This document shows positions 26,333 to 34,739 of a stretch of 57,352 nucleotides of DNA, one piece after another. Below the pieces are notes generated by a model. The model was not told the DNA's origin. It did not search any database and saw nothing but the letters and a program-made list of their open reading frames with translations. Origin of the DNA: Bordetella parapertussis (GTDB taxonomy: Bacteria > Pseudomonadota > Gammaproteobacteria > Burkholderiales > SG8-41); the NCBI GenBank assembly GCA_945864585.1, contig CAMBCF010000013.1, positions 1-57,352 on the forward strand, given 5' to 3'. The number at the start of each line of letters is the position of its first letter. Within the stretch, counting starts at the first letter, position 1. Made by a program: the position numbers and the translations under genes.

Positions 26333-26753
26333 TTAGCCGTCATGAAGACGTATCCAATAGTGCGGCCAGATGGTTCTCGTCGAGGCTTCGAGATCACGAG
26401 TAGCTGGCTTACGTTTCGGCCGCTGTTCAAACTGCTGCGCTCGGTTCCCGGTGTAACAGATGTTCGTCGAAATTGGTTCAAAGACGATCGGGTGACATTC
26501 AAGTCCCACGGAAAGGCAGCCGTCGTGAATGAGCCGTGGGGCGACAACAGTCGATACTGGGTAGGTCTGGAAGATCCAGACGCATCCCCCGACTTAGACA
26601 TCGCGCCAATCCACGAGGCGTTTAGCCGCTATCGTGGATTCTTGGTCACCACTCTCTGGCTGGTCGGGCAAAAATGACGGCTAACAACGCGTTCGAAAAC
26701 GGACGCTCACAAGCGGCGCTTCGCTTGCTTGTTCGCGCCGTTCAACGCGGACG
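26333..26753 (+). mobile_element. Single integron-type gene cassette (421 bp)
   Basis: A GTTAGCC core site at 26332-26338 is followed three bases later by the ORF start, and an attC site ends with GTTAGCT at 26753-26759. Cutting both cores between G and TT gives a 421-base circle holding one ORF and its attC, the definition of a gene cassette. No integron integrase gene, attI or second attC is visible within the window, so this is a solitary cassette in the chromosome, either captured at a secondary site or left from a decayed array. Confidence 0.8.
26342..26677 (+). CDS. Cassette-borne hypothetical protein
   Basis: 111 residues, no family recognised. Soluble, no signal peptide or membrane segment, rich in Trp and Arg (WLTFRPLFKLLRSVPGV, NEPWGDNSRYWVGLEDP). 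The ATG sits three bases after the cassette core site with no ribosome binding site of its own, as is usual for cassette genes. The stop is one base before the attC R'' box, again the usual compact cassette layout. Function unknown. Confidence 0.75.
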   Translation: MKTYPIVRPDGSRRGFEITSSWLTFRPLFKLLRSVPGVTDVRRNWFKDDRVTFKSHGKAAVVNEPWGDNSRYWVGLEDPDASPDLDIAPIHEAFSRYRGFLVTTLWLVGQK

Positions 26754-26759
26754 TTAGCT
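26679..26759 (+). other. attC: attC recombination site
   Basis: 81 bases. R'' box GGCTAAC (26679-26685) pairs with R' box GTTAGCT (26753-26759) apart from the end base; inside, L'' CGCGTTCGAA pairs with L' TTCAACGCG leaving one extra unpaired C, the extrahelical base that directs strand choice. The central part (AACGG...CCGTT, CAAGC...GCTTG) folds into a further stem. These are the structural hallmarks of integron attC sites. Confidence 0.85.
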
Positions 26760-26782
26760 GCTTATGAAGATTCCGGACAAAG

Positions 26783-26976
26783 AGCGAGCGTAGCCCGTAA
26801 GGAGCGAAGCGTATTACGGGGTGACAGACTGGCCGTATTCGACTGCATCGTCATGTGAAAAACGATATGCTTCCAGCGGATTGGGAGTGTGCCCAGCAAG
26901 AGGGGGAATTTGGTGAGTGGAAATAACGATCCCGTAATACGCTTTGCTCCTTACGGAACTACGCTTGCTGCTCGCT
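26783..26976. repeat. Inverted repeat of about 40 bp flanking 110 bp
   Basis: Left arm 26783-26820 (contains GTAAGGAGCGAAGCGTATT) and right arm 26931-26976 (contains AATACGCTTTGCTCCTTAC) are inverted copies with a few differences and small gaps. The right arm runs into the stop codon of the Bug protein gene. The unit directly follows the attC site. It could be a small non-autonomous element; no ORF is inside. Confidence 0.65.
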
Positions 26977-27973
26977 ATTCCGTCGCCTTAATCCCCGCCG
27001 CCTTAACCGCTTTGCCCCACCGCTCGACTTCTGCTTTCATGAATTTTCCGAACGCATCGGGCGCCGTCGGCGTCGGGTCGTAGCCGCGGTCACGGAGCTG
27101 CTTGGCGGCGTCGCTGCCGCTGAGGATTTTGGTGAACACGCTGTTCAATTGCATGATGATCGGTTGCGGCGTACCGGCGGGGGCCATCAGGCCGTACCAG
27201 CCGCTAATGACGAAACCCTTGTAGCCCTGTTCGTCGAGGGTGGCGACATCGGGAAGTTCGCGCGTGCGCTTGGCAGTGGTGACGGCGAGCGCGCGGATTC
27301 TGCCGGCGCGTATCTGTGGTATTGCTGCGCCGGGGCCGGAAAACAGCGTTTGCACTTCACCCGCGAGCGCCGCCGTCATCGCGGGGCCGCTGCCGCGATA
27401 GGGAATGTGTGTGAGTTTAAGCTTTGCGGTCTGGTAAAACACTTCCTGCGCCAGATGCGCGGTGACATTGCCGGAGCCGTAGTTGTAGCCGTTGGGTTTG
27501 GCTGCTGCGAGCTTGATGAAGTCCGCCAGTGTTTTGGCCGGCACGCTGGGATGCACCGACACGATGTACGGCTGCTCGATCAGCTGGGTGATGGGCGCGA
27601 AATCGCGGCTTACATCGAACGGCACTTTGTCGTACATCCATGGCGCTACGGCGGTAGCGCCAATTTCCGCAATGATCAGCGTGTAACCATCCGCATTTGC
27701 CTTGGCGCCGATGGCGGTGCCGCTGGTGCCTTGGGCGCCACCGCGATTGTCGATGAGGATTTGTTGTCCGAGTGCACTGGTTAGCGCCGGTTGCAGTATG
27801 CGCGACACCAGATCAGTGCCGCCGCCGGGCGGAAACGGCACGATCAGTCGGATGGATTTGTTCGGGTAGGCGCCGGCGGCGCCCGGCGCGGCCTTTTCCG
27901 CGGCAACGGCGATTTGCGGCAGCAGCAGCGCGCTCGCCGCCAGCACGGTCAGCACATAAATCCAGTTTTTCAT
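26975..27973 (-). CDS. Bug/TctC-family periplasmic solute-binding protein
   Basis: 332 residues. Signal peptide at 1-24 (hydrophobic VLTVLAASALLLPQIAVA), then the family signatures YPNKSIRLIVPFPPGGGTD and IDNRGGAQGTSGTAIGAKA near the N-terminus and TAPDAFGKFMKAEVERWGK near the C-terminus. These proteins bind small carboxylates and related solutes for tripartite tricarboxylate transporters, but most Bug genes are orphans, as here; no TctA/TctB is nearby, so the ligand cannot be named. It is divergent from the HTH-aminotransferase gene at 28167 with a 193-base AT-rich shared regulatory region. Confidence 0.9.
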   Translation of the reverse strand: MKNWIYVLTVLAASALLLPQIAVAAEKAAPGAAGAYPNKSIRLIVPFPPGGGTDLVSRILQPALTSALGQQILIDNRGGAQGTSGTAIGAKANADGYTLIIAEIGATAVAPWMYDKVPFDVSRDFAPITQLIEQPYIVSVHPSVPAKTLADFIKLAAAKPNGYNYGSGNVTAHLAQEVFYQTAKLKLTHIPYRGSGPAMTAALAGEVQTLFSGPGAAIPQIRAGRIRALAVTTAKRTRELPDVATLDEQGYKGFVISGWYGLMAPAGTPQPIIMQLNSVFTKILSGSDAAKQLRDRGYDPTPTAPDAFGKFMKAEVERWGKAVKAAGIKATE

Positions 27974-28166
27974 CGATAGTCTCTACGTCAAATTGTGGAG
28001 TGACGTTACCACGGTTTGAGCCTACGCAAAAGACTTTCCATCTTAGCGCCGGGTTCGTAAACAACTAAAATAGTAATAAAAACATAAGCTTACACATAAT
28101 ACCAAAAAGTAATATTGAATTGTCAAATTAATTTCGCCATGTTATTATTGCGCCTAAGGAAACTCC

Positions 28167-29684
28167 ATGACCTGCGCAGAACGCCTCGTAGAACTTTTCG
28201 GCAGCCAGGCCGAAGTTGCCCGCCGCTTCAGTCTCGATCGCGCGGTGGTCAGCAATTGGGTGAAGTCGGGCTACGTGCCGGCGCGTTGGGCGATGGAGGT
28301 CGAGCAGGTCACCGGCGGTGATGTAAGCGCCGCGGATGTTCTGAACGAAGCAACTGCACGTAAACCGAACCGGCTTAAATCGCGCCCGGACGGCGAAAAT
28401 CTTTATATCTCCAACGCTGGGAGCAACGCCATGAACAACGAATTTGCGCCACACAAACGCATCCATTCTTTTCACCCGCCGCAGCGCACACTGCTGGGGC
28501 CGGGCCCGACGGAGATTCATCCGCGCGTGCTTACCACCATGAGCCAGCCGGCGATTGGTTATCTGGATCCGGTTTTTGTCGAGATGATGGAAGAACTCAA
28601 AGCGTTGCTGCGCTACGCCTATCAGACCAAGAATCCGCTGACGTTTCCGATCTCCGGCCCCGGCTCGGTGGGCATGGAGTTCTGCTTCGTCAATATGGTT
28701 GCGCCCGGCGACAAAGTGATCGTGTGCCGCAACGGCGTGTTCGGCGGGCGCATGATCGAAAACGTCGAGCGCTGCGGCGCCACTGCGATTGTGGTCGAAG
28801 ACAAATGGGGCGAGCCGGTTGATCCGCAAAAACTCGAAGATGCGATGAAAACCAATCCCAACGCACGCCTGGTCACTTTCGTGCATGCGGAAACTTCCAC
28901 CGGCGTGCTATCGGATGCAAAAAAACTGGTCGAGATCGCGCACAAGCATGATGCGCTGACCATCGTGGATGCCGTGACGTCGCTCGGCGGTGTTGAAGTG
29001 CGCGTCGATGAATGGAAATTCGATGCGGTGTATTCCGCCAGTCAGAAATGTTTGTCGTGCACGCCGGGGCTGTCGCCGGTGTCGATTTCTGAGCGCGTAG
29101 TGGATTTCGTCAAGGGACGCAAAGACAAGATTCATAGCTGGTTCATGGACATGAATCTGCTGCTCGGTTACTGGGGCGCGGCTAACCGTACTTATCACCA
29201 CACTGCGCCGACTAATTCACTGTTCGGCCTGCACGAAGCCCTGTTGCTGATTCGTGAAGAAGGTCTGGAAAACTGCTGGGCGCGTCACAAGCGCCATCAC
29301 ATCGCATTGAAAGCCGGCTTGGAAGCGATGAACCTCAAGTTTCTGGTGAACGAAAAGTATCAAGTGCCGGAAATGAATGCCGTGCACTGCGCCGAAGGCG
29401 TGAACGAAGCCGAAGTGCGCAAGCGCCTGCTTAACGAATTCGGGATCGAAATCGGCGCTGGCCTCGGCCCGCTCGCCGGCAAAATCTGGCGCTTCGGATT
29501 GATGGGTTACTCGTGCAGACCGGACAACGTGATGCTGTGCTTGTCCGCGCTCGGTTCCGTGCTCGAAGACATGGGTTACGCAGTACACGTGGGCGACGCC
29601 GAATCAGCGGCGCATGCGGCCTACGCGTCGATGCACACTACCGAAGCGGCGGCCAAGAAGCGCAGGACAGCCAAGGCTGCCTGA
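28167..29684 (+). CDS. Class V aminotransferase (alanine/serine-glyoxylate type) with in-frame N-terminal HTH
   Basis: One uninterrupted frame of 505 residues. Residues 1-60 read like a Cro/YdaS-type helix-turn-helix (ELFGSQAEVARRFSLDRAVV, SNWVKSGYVP). Residues 89-505 form a complete PLP-dependent class V aminotransferase: GPGPTEIHPRVL at 111-122, IVDAVTSLGGVEV at 266-278, and the PLP lysine probably K294 in YSASQKCLSCTPG. Two starts are credible: ATG 28167 with AAGGA upstream gives the fusion, and ATG 28431 with GGGAG upstream gives a 417-residue stand-alone enzyme. Substrates are likely glyoxylate with alanine or serine by family, unproven here. The C-terminus is Lys/Ala-rich. Confidence 0.85.
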   Translation: MTCAERLVELFGSQAEVARRFSLDRAVVSNWVKSGYVPARWAMEVEQVTGGDVSAADVLNEATARKPNRLKSRPDGENLYISNAGSNAMNNEFAPHKRIHSFHPPQRTLLGPGPTEIHPRVLTTMSQPAIGYLDPVFVEMMEELKALLRYAYQTKNPLTFPISGPGSVGMEFCFVNMVAPGDKVIVCRNGVFGGRMIENVERCGATAIVVEDKWGEPVDPQKLEDAMKTNPNARLVTFVHAETSTGVLSDAKKLVEIAHKHDALTIVDAVTSLGGVEVRVDEWKFDAVYSASQKCLSCTPGLSPVSISERVVDFVKGRKDKIHSWFMDMNLLLGYWGAANRTYHHTAPTNSLFGLHEALLLIREEGLENCWARHKRHHIALKAGLEAMNLKFLVNEKYQVPEMNAVHCAEGVNEAEVRKRLLNEFGIEIGAGLGPLAGKIWRFGLMGYSCRPDNVMLCLSALGSVLEDMGYAVHVGDAESAAHAAYASMHTTEAAAKKRRTAKAA

Positions 29685-29713
29685 TCAGGCGGGCGTTTCT
29701 TACCCGGAGGATT

Positions 29714-30115
29714 TCAAACAATCCAGTTTTCAAGCGTCAAGCCCCTCACGTTTTGGAAGTGCTGCAGATTGTTAGTCACCAGTGCCGCCTTTAGCGCAAG
29801 TGCGTGCGCGCCGATCATGGTGTCGGCAAATCCAATCGGCGTTCCTTGCCGTTCCAGTTGCACGCGCACCTTGGCAAACGCGTCGGCGGCGGCGTTGTCC
29901 CACGGCAGTATCGTCATGCGATCCAGAAACGCATGCACTACACGCGCAAGACCACGCGGGTTGCCGCGCTTTTCCAGACCGAACAGCAGTTCGGCCCGGG
30001 TTATGACCGAGATCGCCATGTCGCGCGCGGCCACCTTTGCGAGTCGCGCGTCGAGCGCGGAGCTCGAGCCGCGAATGGAATAACTCGCGGTATCGGTATC
30101 CAGCAGATAGCGCAC
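29714..30115 (-). CDS. vapC: VapC-type PIN-domain toxin
   Basis: 133 residues, GTG start. PIN-fold ribonuclease: acidic residues D6 (YLLDTDTASY), E42 (ITRAELLFGLEKR) and D98 (GFADTMIGAHAL) form the metal site, followed by LVTNNLQHF. The start overlaps the stop of the upstream antitoxin by one base (TAGTG), indicating translational coupling. VapC toxins cut specific RNAs, often initiator tRNA. It converges with the aminotransferase gene. Confidence 0.92.
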   Translation of the reverse strand: MRYLLDTDTASYSIRGSSSALDARLAKVAARDMAISVITRAELLFGLEKRGNPRGLARVVHAFLDRMTILPWDNAAADAFAKVRVQLERQGTPIGFADTMIGAHALALKAALVTNNLQHFQNVRGLTLENWIV

Positions 30116-30441
30116 TAGCGCCGCCTGCGTGGTTTGCCCGGTTTGCGTGCTGCTTTTACGGCGCGATCTGCGGTTGGGGCGTTCGCGGGTATTGAAAACG
30201 GATCACGCGCCGTTTCAATTACGTTCATCGGGCGCTCGTTCATGAAATCCTCGGGCAACCGTGTTTTATCGCGCAACGCAAAAAACTCCGCCCAGCCGCC
30301 CTCTGCCGGACGCGCCGATAGCACAATGTCGCCCGTAGCGGCGTCTTTGTGGATGAACACTTCAGAGGCGGCAATCCGGAATTGTTTGGGTAGACGTACG
30401 GCCTGGCTATTGCCGTTCGTGAAAACGCGTGCGGTGCGCAT
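30115..30441 (-). CDS. vapB: VapB-type AbrB-fold antitoxin
   Basis: 108 residues. The N-terminal swapped-hairpin DNA-binding domain (RTARVFTNGNSQAVRLPKQF) is typical of AbrB/VapB antitoxins; the middle (EDFMNERP) would contact the toxin. The basic tail is longer than usual (KAARKPGKPRRRR). Overlaps vapC by one base; such pairs autoregulate through the antitoxin. Confidence 0.9.
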   Translation of the reverse strand: MRTARVFTNGNSQAVRLPKQFRIAASEVFIHKDAATGDIVLSARPAEGGWAEFFALRDKTRLPEDFMNERPMNVIETARDPFSIPANAPTADRAVKAARKPGKPRRRR

Positions 30442-30564
30442 ATAACCTGCTTAAAGCCTCAATGTAGATACATTGTGTAAATTATACACACATTTTGCGG
30501 CGAATGACCCGTTTCGCTCCGTGCTCGTACGGCTGGTAACGCCAGGACGCCCAAGGGTTTTGGT

Positions 30565-31650
30565 CTAGCGGGAAGTACCAAGGCCGAAACCGCACTCGCG
30601 CGCGCGCACGATGGCCTGTACGCGGGTACCAATGCCAAGCTTGGCGAGGATGGCCGAGACGTGATTACGTGCAGTCCTGTCGCTGATGTGGAGTCGCGCC
30701 CCGATCGTGGTGTTGCCCAGGCCTTGCGCCACCAGTTCGAGGACTTCGTGCTCGCGCGCGGTAAGTTCGTTGAGCAACAGATCACCAATACCGGTGAGCT
30801 TGCCAGGCGACTGCGGCAGAAAATCGTCGAGCGCCTCGACAAGCTGCTGCCACGCCGGCTCGGTATCCAGGAGCACATGGTTGCGGCTTTCGAGCGGCAC
30901 AAAGCGCGCTCCGGGAATAAGCCCCGCCACCGACCGGCCCTGCTTGAATGGGATTATTGAATTCCCGCGGGAGTGGAGTACGAGCGTCGGGCAGCGGACA
31001 CTCGGCACGATTTCCCGCACGTCGATCCGGTAGAAAACCTGCTGCAAGGCGACGGCGTTGGTCAAAGAGCTCGTCTGGCGCACCAGATCATTGAACGATC
31101 GAAACTGCTCGGTCGATGCGTCGGGCAGATACAGGGACGTGTGAAACTGACCGTACGCCAGGGTGTCGTTGGGCCAGCCGAGTTCCATTACCTTGAGCCG
31201 GGCTTGAGCCTCCTCCACTTGCTGAGGCGTCGGGCTGCCCGCCAATCGGTTACGAACATAGCTCGCGTAGAGGATAAGAAGGCTTACTCGCTCTGGGTAG
31301 CGTACGGCATAGGTCATGCCGACCGCCGAGCCAGCTGCCATTCCGACTAAAGCGAACTGCTCGAGGCCGGTCGCCTCGATCACCGCCTCTAGGTCTTCAA
31401 CGAATTTATCGAAAGAGAATTTGACCCCCTCACGGTCCGACAGGCCGCAGCCGCGCATATCGTAGCGGATGAGCGTGTGGCGCCGCGCCAGCAGGGAGAT
31501 CCAGGGACGCTATACCGGGCCGTCCCAATCCAACTTGAGGTGGCGGTTCCAACCCGCCGCCGCCCAGACGAGCGGCGGACCGGCGCCGCAGGTCGCATAC
31601 GCGATGCGCGTGCCGTCGCGGCTGGTACAGAAGCGTATCTGCTGCGCAGG
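30565..31650 (-). pseudogene. Alpha/beta hydrolase-LuxR regulator, disrupted
   Basis: From 31458 to 30565 an open frame encodes the later part of a hydrolase domain and a C-terminal LuxR HTH (LTAREHEVLELVAQGLGNTTI, then RNHVSAILAKLGI). The same frame continues upstream with the expected N-terminal hydrolase sequence (RFCTSRDGTRIAYATCGAGP...HLKLDWDGPV) but is broken by TAG at 31510-31512 exactly where relatives have Trp (V-stop-RPW). No start codon precedes the homology; TGA closes the frame about 25 bases earlier. The nucleophile elbow reads GMAAG, with Ala instead of Ser, so even the intact form would lack the catalytic serine. Translation from ATG 31458 of a 297-residue remnant remains possible. 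Confidence 0.8.
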
Positions 31651-31772
31651 CTGAGACGTAGAATACCGTCAGAAGAATGCGCGCAATCATAGCGTACGGG
31701 ATTCGCCGGCACATCAAAAGGAGCACCACCAGGGCCAGCGAGCCGGCGCATTCTCGCCTCCTTTTATCCGGA

Positions 31773-31925
31773 TCAATCAAGAATGCTGGTGCCATCCCAC
31801 TCTGTGAACTCGATGACGGTGCCGTCGAGATCGCGGATATAGAATTGCCGGCCGACGAAGACGCCGTTCTTGCGGTCCTTCTCGTCGAAAACCTCCACCC
31901 CTCTGGAGGCGAGGAAGGCGCGAAA
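31773..31925 (-). pseudogene. C-terminal fragment of a glyoxalase/VOC-family protein
   Basis: In this frame the sequence reads AFLASRGVEVFDEKDRKNGV, then FVGRQFYIRDLDGTVIEFTE and ends WDGTSILD-stop. This is the closing half of a vicinal-oxygen-chelate domain, including the Glu of VIEFTEW that normally binds metal. There is no start or N-terminal half: the fragment is joined directly to the Bug fragment at about 31922-31930. Between it and the hydrolase pseudogene (31651-31772) nothing recognisable remains, though GGAGG before an ATG at 31751 is present. Confidence 0.7.
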
Positions 31926-32329
31926 TCTTTCATCGGGTCAAACGCCAGCTTGTACAGGCTGGAATTGATGACGAGCTGCGCATTGGACAGGAGTCCCAGC
32001 GTGTAGCCATCCGGAGCCGCCTTTGCGACGCGGTCCGTTGCAATAGTGCCAGCAGCGCCGGAAACGTTCTCGATCACGACCGGTTTTCCCCACGCCTCTG
32101 CGAATTTTTGGCCGAGCAGGCGCACGACAGTATCCGGCTGACCGCCAGACGGAAAGCCGACGATGATGCGGACGGGCTTCGTGGGAAAATTCGTTTGCGC
32201 AGTCGCGTTGCCGGCCATCACTATGGCTGATACTGCAAGAATTAATGTGAGTATCTGTTTAATTAGCGCGTCCTTCCGAGAGCGAGTGCAGGCATTGTGG
32301 AGGAAGGGCGGAAGGGTGTCTTGGGGCAA
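31926..32329 (-). pseudogene. N-terminal fragment of a Bug/TctC-family binding protein
   Basis: Signal peptide (QILTLILAVSAIVMAGNATA) and about 115 residues of the mature family: FPTKPVRIIVGFPSGGQPD, VVIENVSGAAGTIATDRVAK, AAPDGYTLGLLSNAQLV, then KLAFDPMKDFAP. After that the frame passes into a different gene (the VOC fragment read out of frame) and onward without family similarity. So the C-terminal two-thirds are lost by deletion or recombination. The start is unclear (TTG 32329 or a codon nearer the signal peptide). The 13-mer variant GAGTATCTGTTT lies in the signal-peptide codons. Confidence 0.8.
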
Positions 32330-32480
32330 CGGTACTGTTTTGTGCCGTGACTACTGACTGAAAGCGACTAGAAATAGCAGCATCGGGCTCGAAATCCGGG
32401 GCAGATGTCACGCAATCGCGAAAAAGAAAGACGCGCGCCCCGAGGCCGAGGTTCCGCCCGCAGCGCAAAAGCGCATCGCG

Positions 32481-33719
32481 CTAACGCACCAGCAGCGTCG
32501 CCAGTCCCAGCAGCAGTCCCATACTAACCACATCGGTCGCCGTGGTGAGAAAAATACTCGACGCCGTAGCAGGATCAAGACCGAAACGCTTCAATGTCAG
32601 CGGTATCATCGCGCCGCAAATACCGCTCACCACGCACGCCCCCACCAGCGCGAGCCACACCACGGCGGCGAGGGTTAGCGCGTGCGGCGATTTTTGTATC
32701 GTGGCGTAGGTGAACATGCCGAGTGCCGCAACGAGTCCGGTGGATGCGCCGTTCAAAAACCCGAGCGAGGCTTCTTTCATCACCAGCAGGCGTTCCGATC
32801 CGGGTTTCAATTCACCGAGCGTAAGACCGCGCAAGGTGACCGCCAGTGCCTGACAACCGGTGTTGCCGGACTGACCGGCGAGCACCGGCAAAAATGCCGC
32901 AAGCACCACCAGCTTTTCCACCGTGCCTTCAAACAGGCCCACCACTGCACCGGCGGCAAACGCCGTGAGCAGATTGAGTTGCAGCCAGGGATGGCGGAAC
33001 TTGAAGCTCTGCGACCAGCGCGTGGCGAGCCGCTCTTCTTTCTCAACACCGACCATGGTGCCGGCCTGCGCGGTGATGTCGAAGGCCCGCTCCTGAAACA
33101 TCGCCTGCCCGCGCACCAGACCGAGCAGCACGCCCTGCGCGTTACACACCGGATAGACCGGATAATGCCGGTCGAGCACCAGCTTCATCGCTTCCGCTAA
33201 CGCCAGCTCGGGCGTGAGCGCAAAAGCCTCACGCAACATCAGTGTATCGAGGCGCGTGTTGCCTTCGGCAAACAGCAGATCACGCATGGTGATCACGCCG
33301 AGCAGCTTGCCTGCCGGGTCGGTGACGTAACCATAGGTGATAAACGCCACTTTCACCAGGGTGCGCAACTCGGCCACTGCTTGCGCAACCGTCATTGCGG
33401 GCGGGAATACCGCAAGCGCGGGCTCCATCATGCGTCCGATGCTGCCGTCTTCGTAGGCCTGATTGCGCGACCACTGACGCGCGGTTTGTGGGGGCACGGC
33501 GTGCATCACACCATCGACCAGCCCGCGCGGCAGTGCCGCGAGTATGTCCTGGGTGAAAGCGGGGCTCAACTCGCCGAGCACGCCTGCGATCACGGCCGCC
33601 GGATGCTGCTCCAATAGCGCCGCCGCTTCAGGCGCTGACAGCGACTTTACCAGCGGCGCCAACGTCACGTGCGTAGGCTCGGCGGTGGCGGGCGTAGAGA
33701 CGTTATTGTTGGCGGACAT
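32481..33719 (-). CDS. mgtE: MgtE-family magnesium transporter
   Basis: 412 residues from the ATG at 33719 (GGAG eight bases upstream; an ATG 18 bases earlier is less likely). Layout is that of MgtE: cytoplasmic N domain (1-110), two CBS domains (about 115-235, with YVTDPAGKLLGVITMRDLL), a connecting helix and five C-terminal transmembrane segments containing the conserved VLAGQSGNTGCQALAVTLRG and the pore-lining region up to ATDVVSMGLLLGLA. It imports Mg2+, gated by Mg2+ binding to the cytoplasmic domains. No riboswitch was recognised upstream. Confidence 0.92.
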   Translation of the reverse strand: MSANNNVSTPATAEPTHVTLAPLVKSLSAPEAAALLEQHPAAVIAGVLGELSPAFTQDILAALPRGLVDGVMHAVPPQTARQWSRNQAYEDGSIGRMMEPALAVFPPAMTVAQAVAELRTLVKVAFITYGYVTDPAGKLLGVITMRDLLFAEGNTRLDTLMLREAFALTPELALAEAMKLVLDRHYPVYPVCNAQGVLLGLVRGQAMFQERAFDITAQAGTMVGVEKEERLATRWSQSFKFRHPWLQLNLLTAFAAGAVVGLFEGTVEKLVVLAAFLPVLAGQSGNTGCQALAVTLRGLTLGELKPGSERLLVMKEASLGFLNGASTGLVAALGMFTYATIQKSPHALTLAAVVWLALVGACVVSGICGAMIPLTLKRFGLDPATASSIFLTTATDVVSMGLLLGLATLLVR

Positions 33720-33844
33720 GCGGCGCTCTCCGATCAAGATTTTACGCGGGCATGTTAGCAGTTTAGACGCTGCTGCCGCTAGGACGTTGCAGGACGTTGC
33801 AGCCTGGCGTTATTCGCGATGTGCATTTTGGCGGCTATGGAAAA

Positions 33845-34690
33845 CTACAGTCCCAGCCGCTTCCAAATCGCCGTAGTCAACCCCGACTGATTCATGGTGT
33901 AAAAATGCAGCCCCGGCGCACCGGCTTTGAGCAGGTCCTCGCAGAGCCTGGTCACGACATCGAGTCCGAAGGCGCGGATTGAACCGGTATCATCGCCATA
34001 ACCTTCCAGCTTTTTTCGCACCCAGCGCGGGATTTCAGCGCCGCACGCATCCGAAAAGCGCGCGAGCTGCGAGAAGCGTCCGATGGGCATGATGCCGGGC
34101 ACTACCGGAATGGTAATACCCATTTTTTCGCACTGCTCGATAAAGTGGTAGTAACTATCGGCGTTGTAAAAATATTGCGTAATCGCCGAATGGCCGCCGG
34201 CATCGACCTTGCGCTTGAAATTATCGAGATCGTCGCGCGCGCTTTTCGCTTGCGGATGGTATTCGGGATAAGCCGCCACATCGATATGAAAATGGTTGCC
34301 AAACTCCGCGCGAATAAACGCCACCAGTTCATTGGCGTAATGCAACTCGCCCGCCGATGCGGTGCCCGACGGCAAGTCCCCGCGCAGCGCAACAACATGC
34401 TGGATGCCGTTATCCTTGTATTGCTGAAGGGTGTCATGCAGGCCCGCGCGGGTGGAGCCAATGCACGAGATATGGGGCGCCGCAGCGTGACCCGCCGCGC
34501 GCAAATCGAGTACGGCTTTCAAGGTGCGCGCCTGCGTAGAGCCGCCTGCGCCGTAGGTCACCGAAAAGAACTTCGGCTTCAGTAATGCCAGTTCGCTGGC
34601 GGTAAGCGCGAGTTTTTCCGCACCCTCGTCGGTGTTAGGCGGGAAAAATTCAAAGCTGTAGGTACGTGGGTGTTTTTGCTGGGATTGCAT
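33845..34690 (-). CDS. metF: Methylenetetrahydrofolate reductase
   Basis: FAD enzyme reducing 5,10-methylene-THF to 5-methyl-THF for methionine synthesis. 281 residues, family length. YSFEFFPPNTDEGAEKL carries the catalytic Glu; FFSVTYGAGGST, HVVALRGDLP and FHIDVAAYPEYHP follow. In related genomes metF lies close to ahcY; here a 7-kb restriction/toxin block separates them. Confidence 0.96.
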   Translation of the reverse strand: MQSQQKHPRTYSFEFFPPNTDEGAEKLALTASELALLKPKFFSVTYGAGGSTQARTLKAVLDLRAAGHAAAPHISCIGSTRAGLHDTLQQYKDNGIQHVVALRGDLPSGTASAGELHYANELVAFIRAEFGNHFHIDVAAYPEYHPQAKSARDDLDNFKRKVDAGGHSAITQYFYNADSYYHFIEQCEKMGITIPVVPGIMPIGRFSQLARFSDACGAEIPRWVRKKLEGYGDDTGSIRAFGLDVVTRLCEDLLKAGAPGLHFYTMNQSGLTTAIWKRLGL

Positions 34691-34739
34691 GATAATTGGA
34701 TTAATTTTGATTTCTAACGAAGCGCGCCTGTTTCAATGC

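Noticed and set aside
26220-26338. A second attC or attI upstream of the cassette
   Set aside because: Only the GTTAGCC core is present; no matching GGCTAAC box or paired L boxes could be found to its left, so neither site can be supported.
28431-28445. Frameshift or stop between the HTH and the aminotransferase
   Set aside because: The frame was read codon by codon across the junction and is open; the two parts are truly in one ORF.
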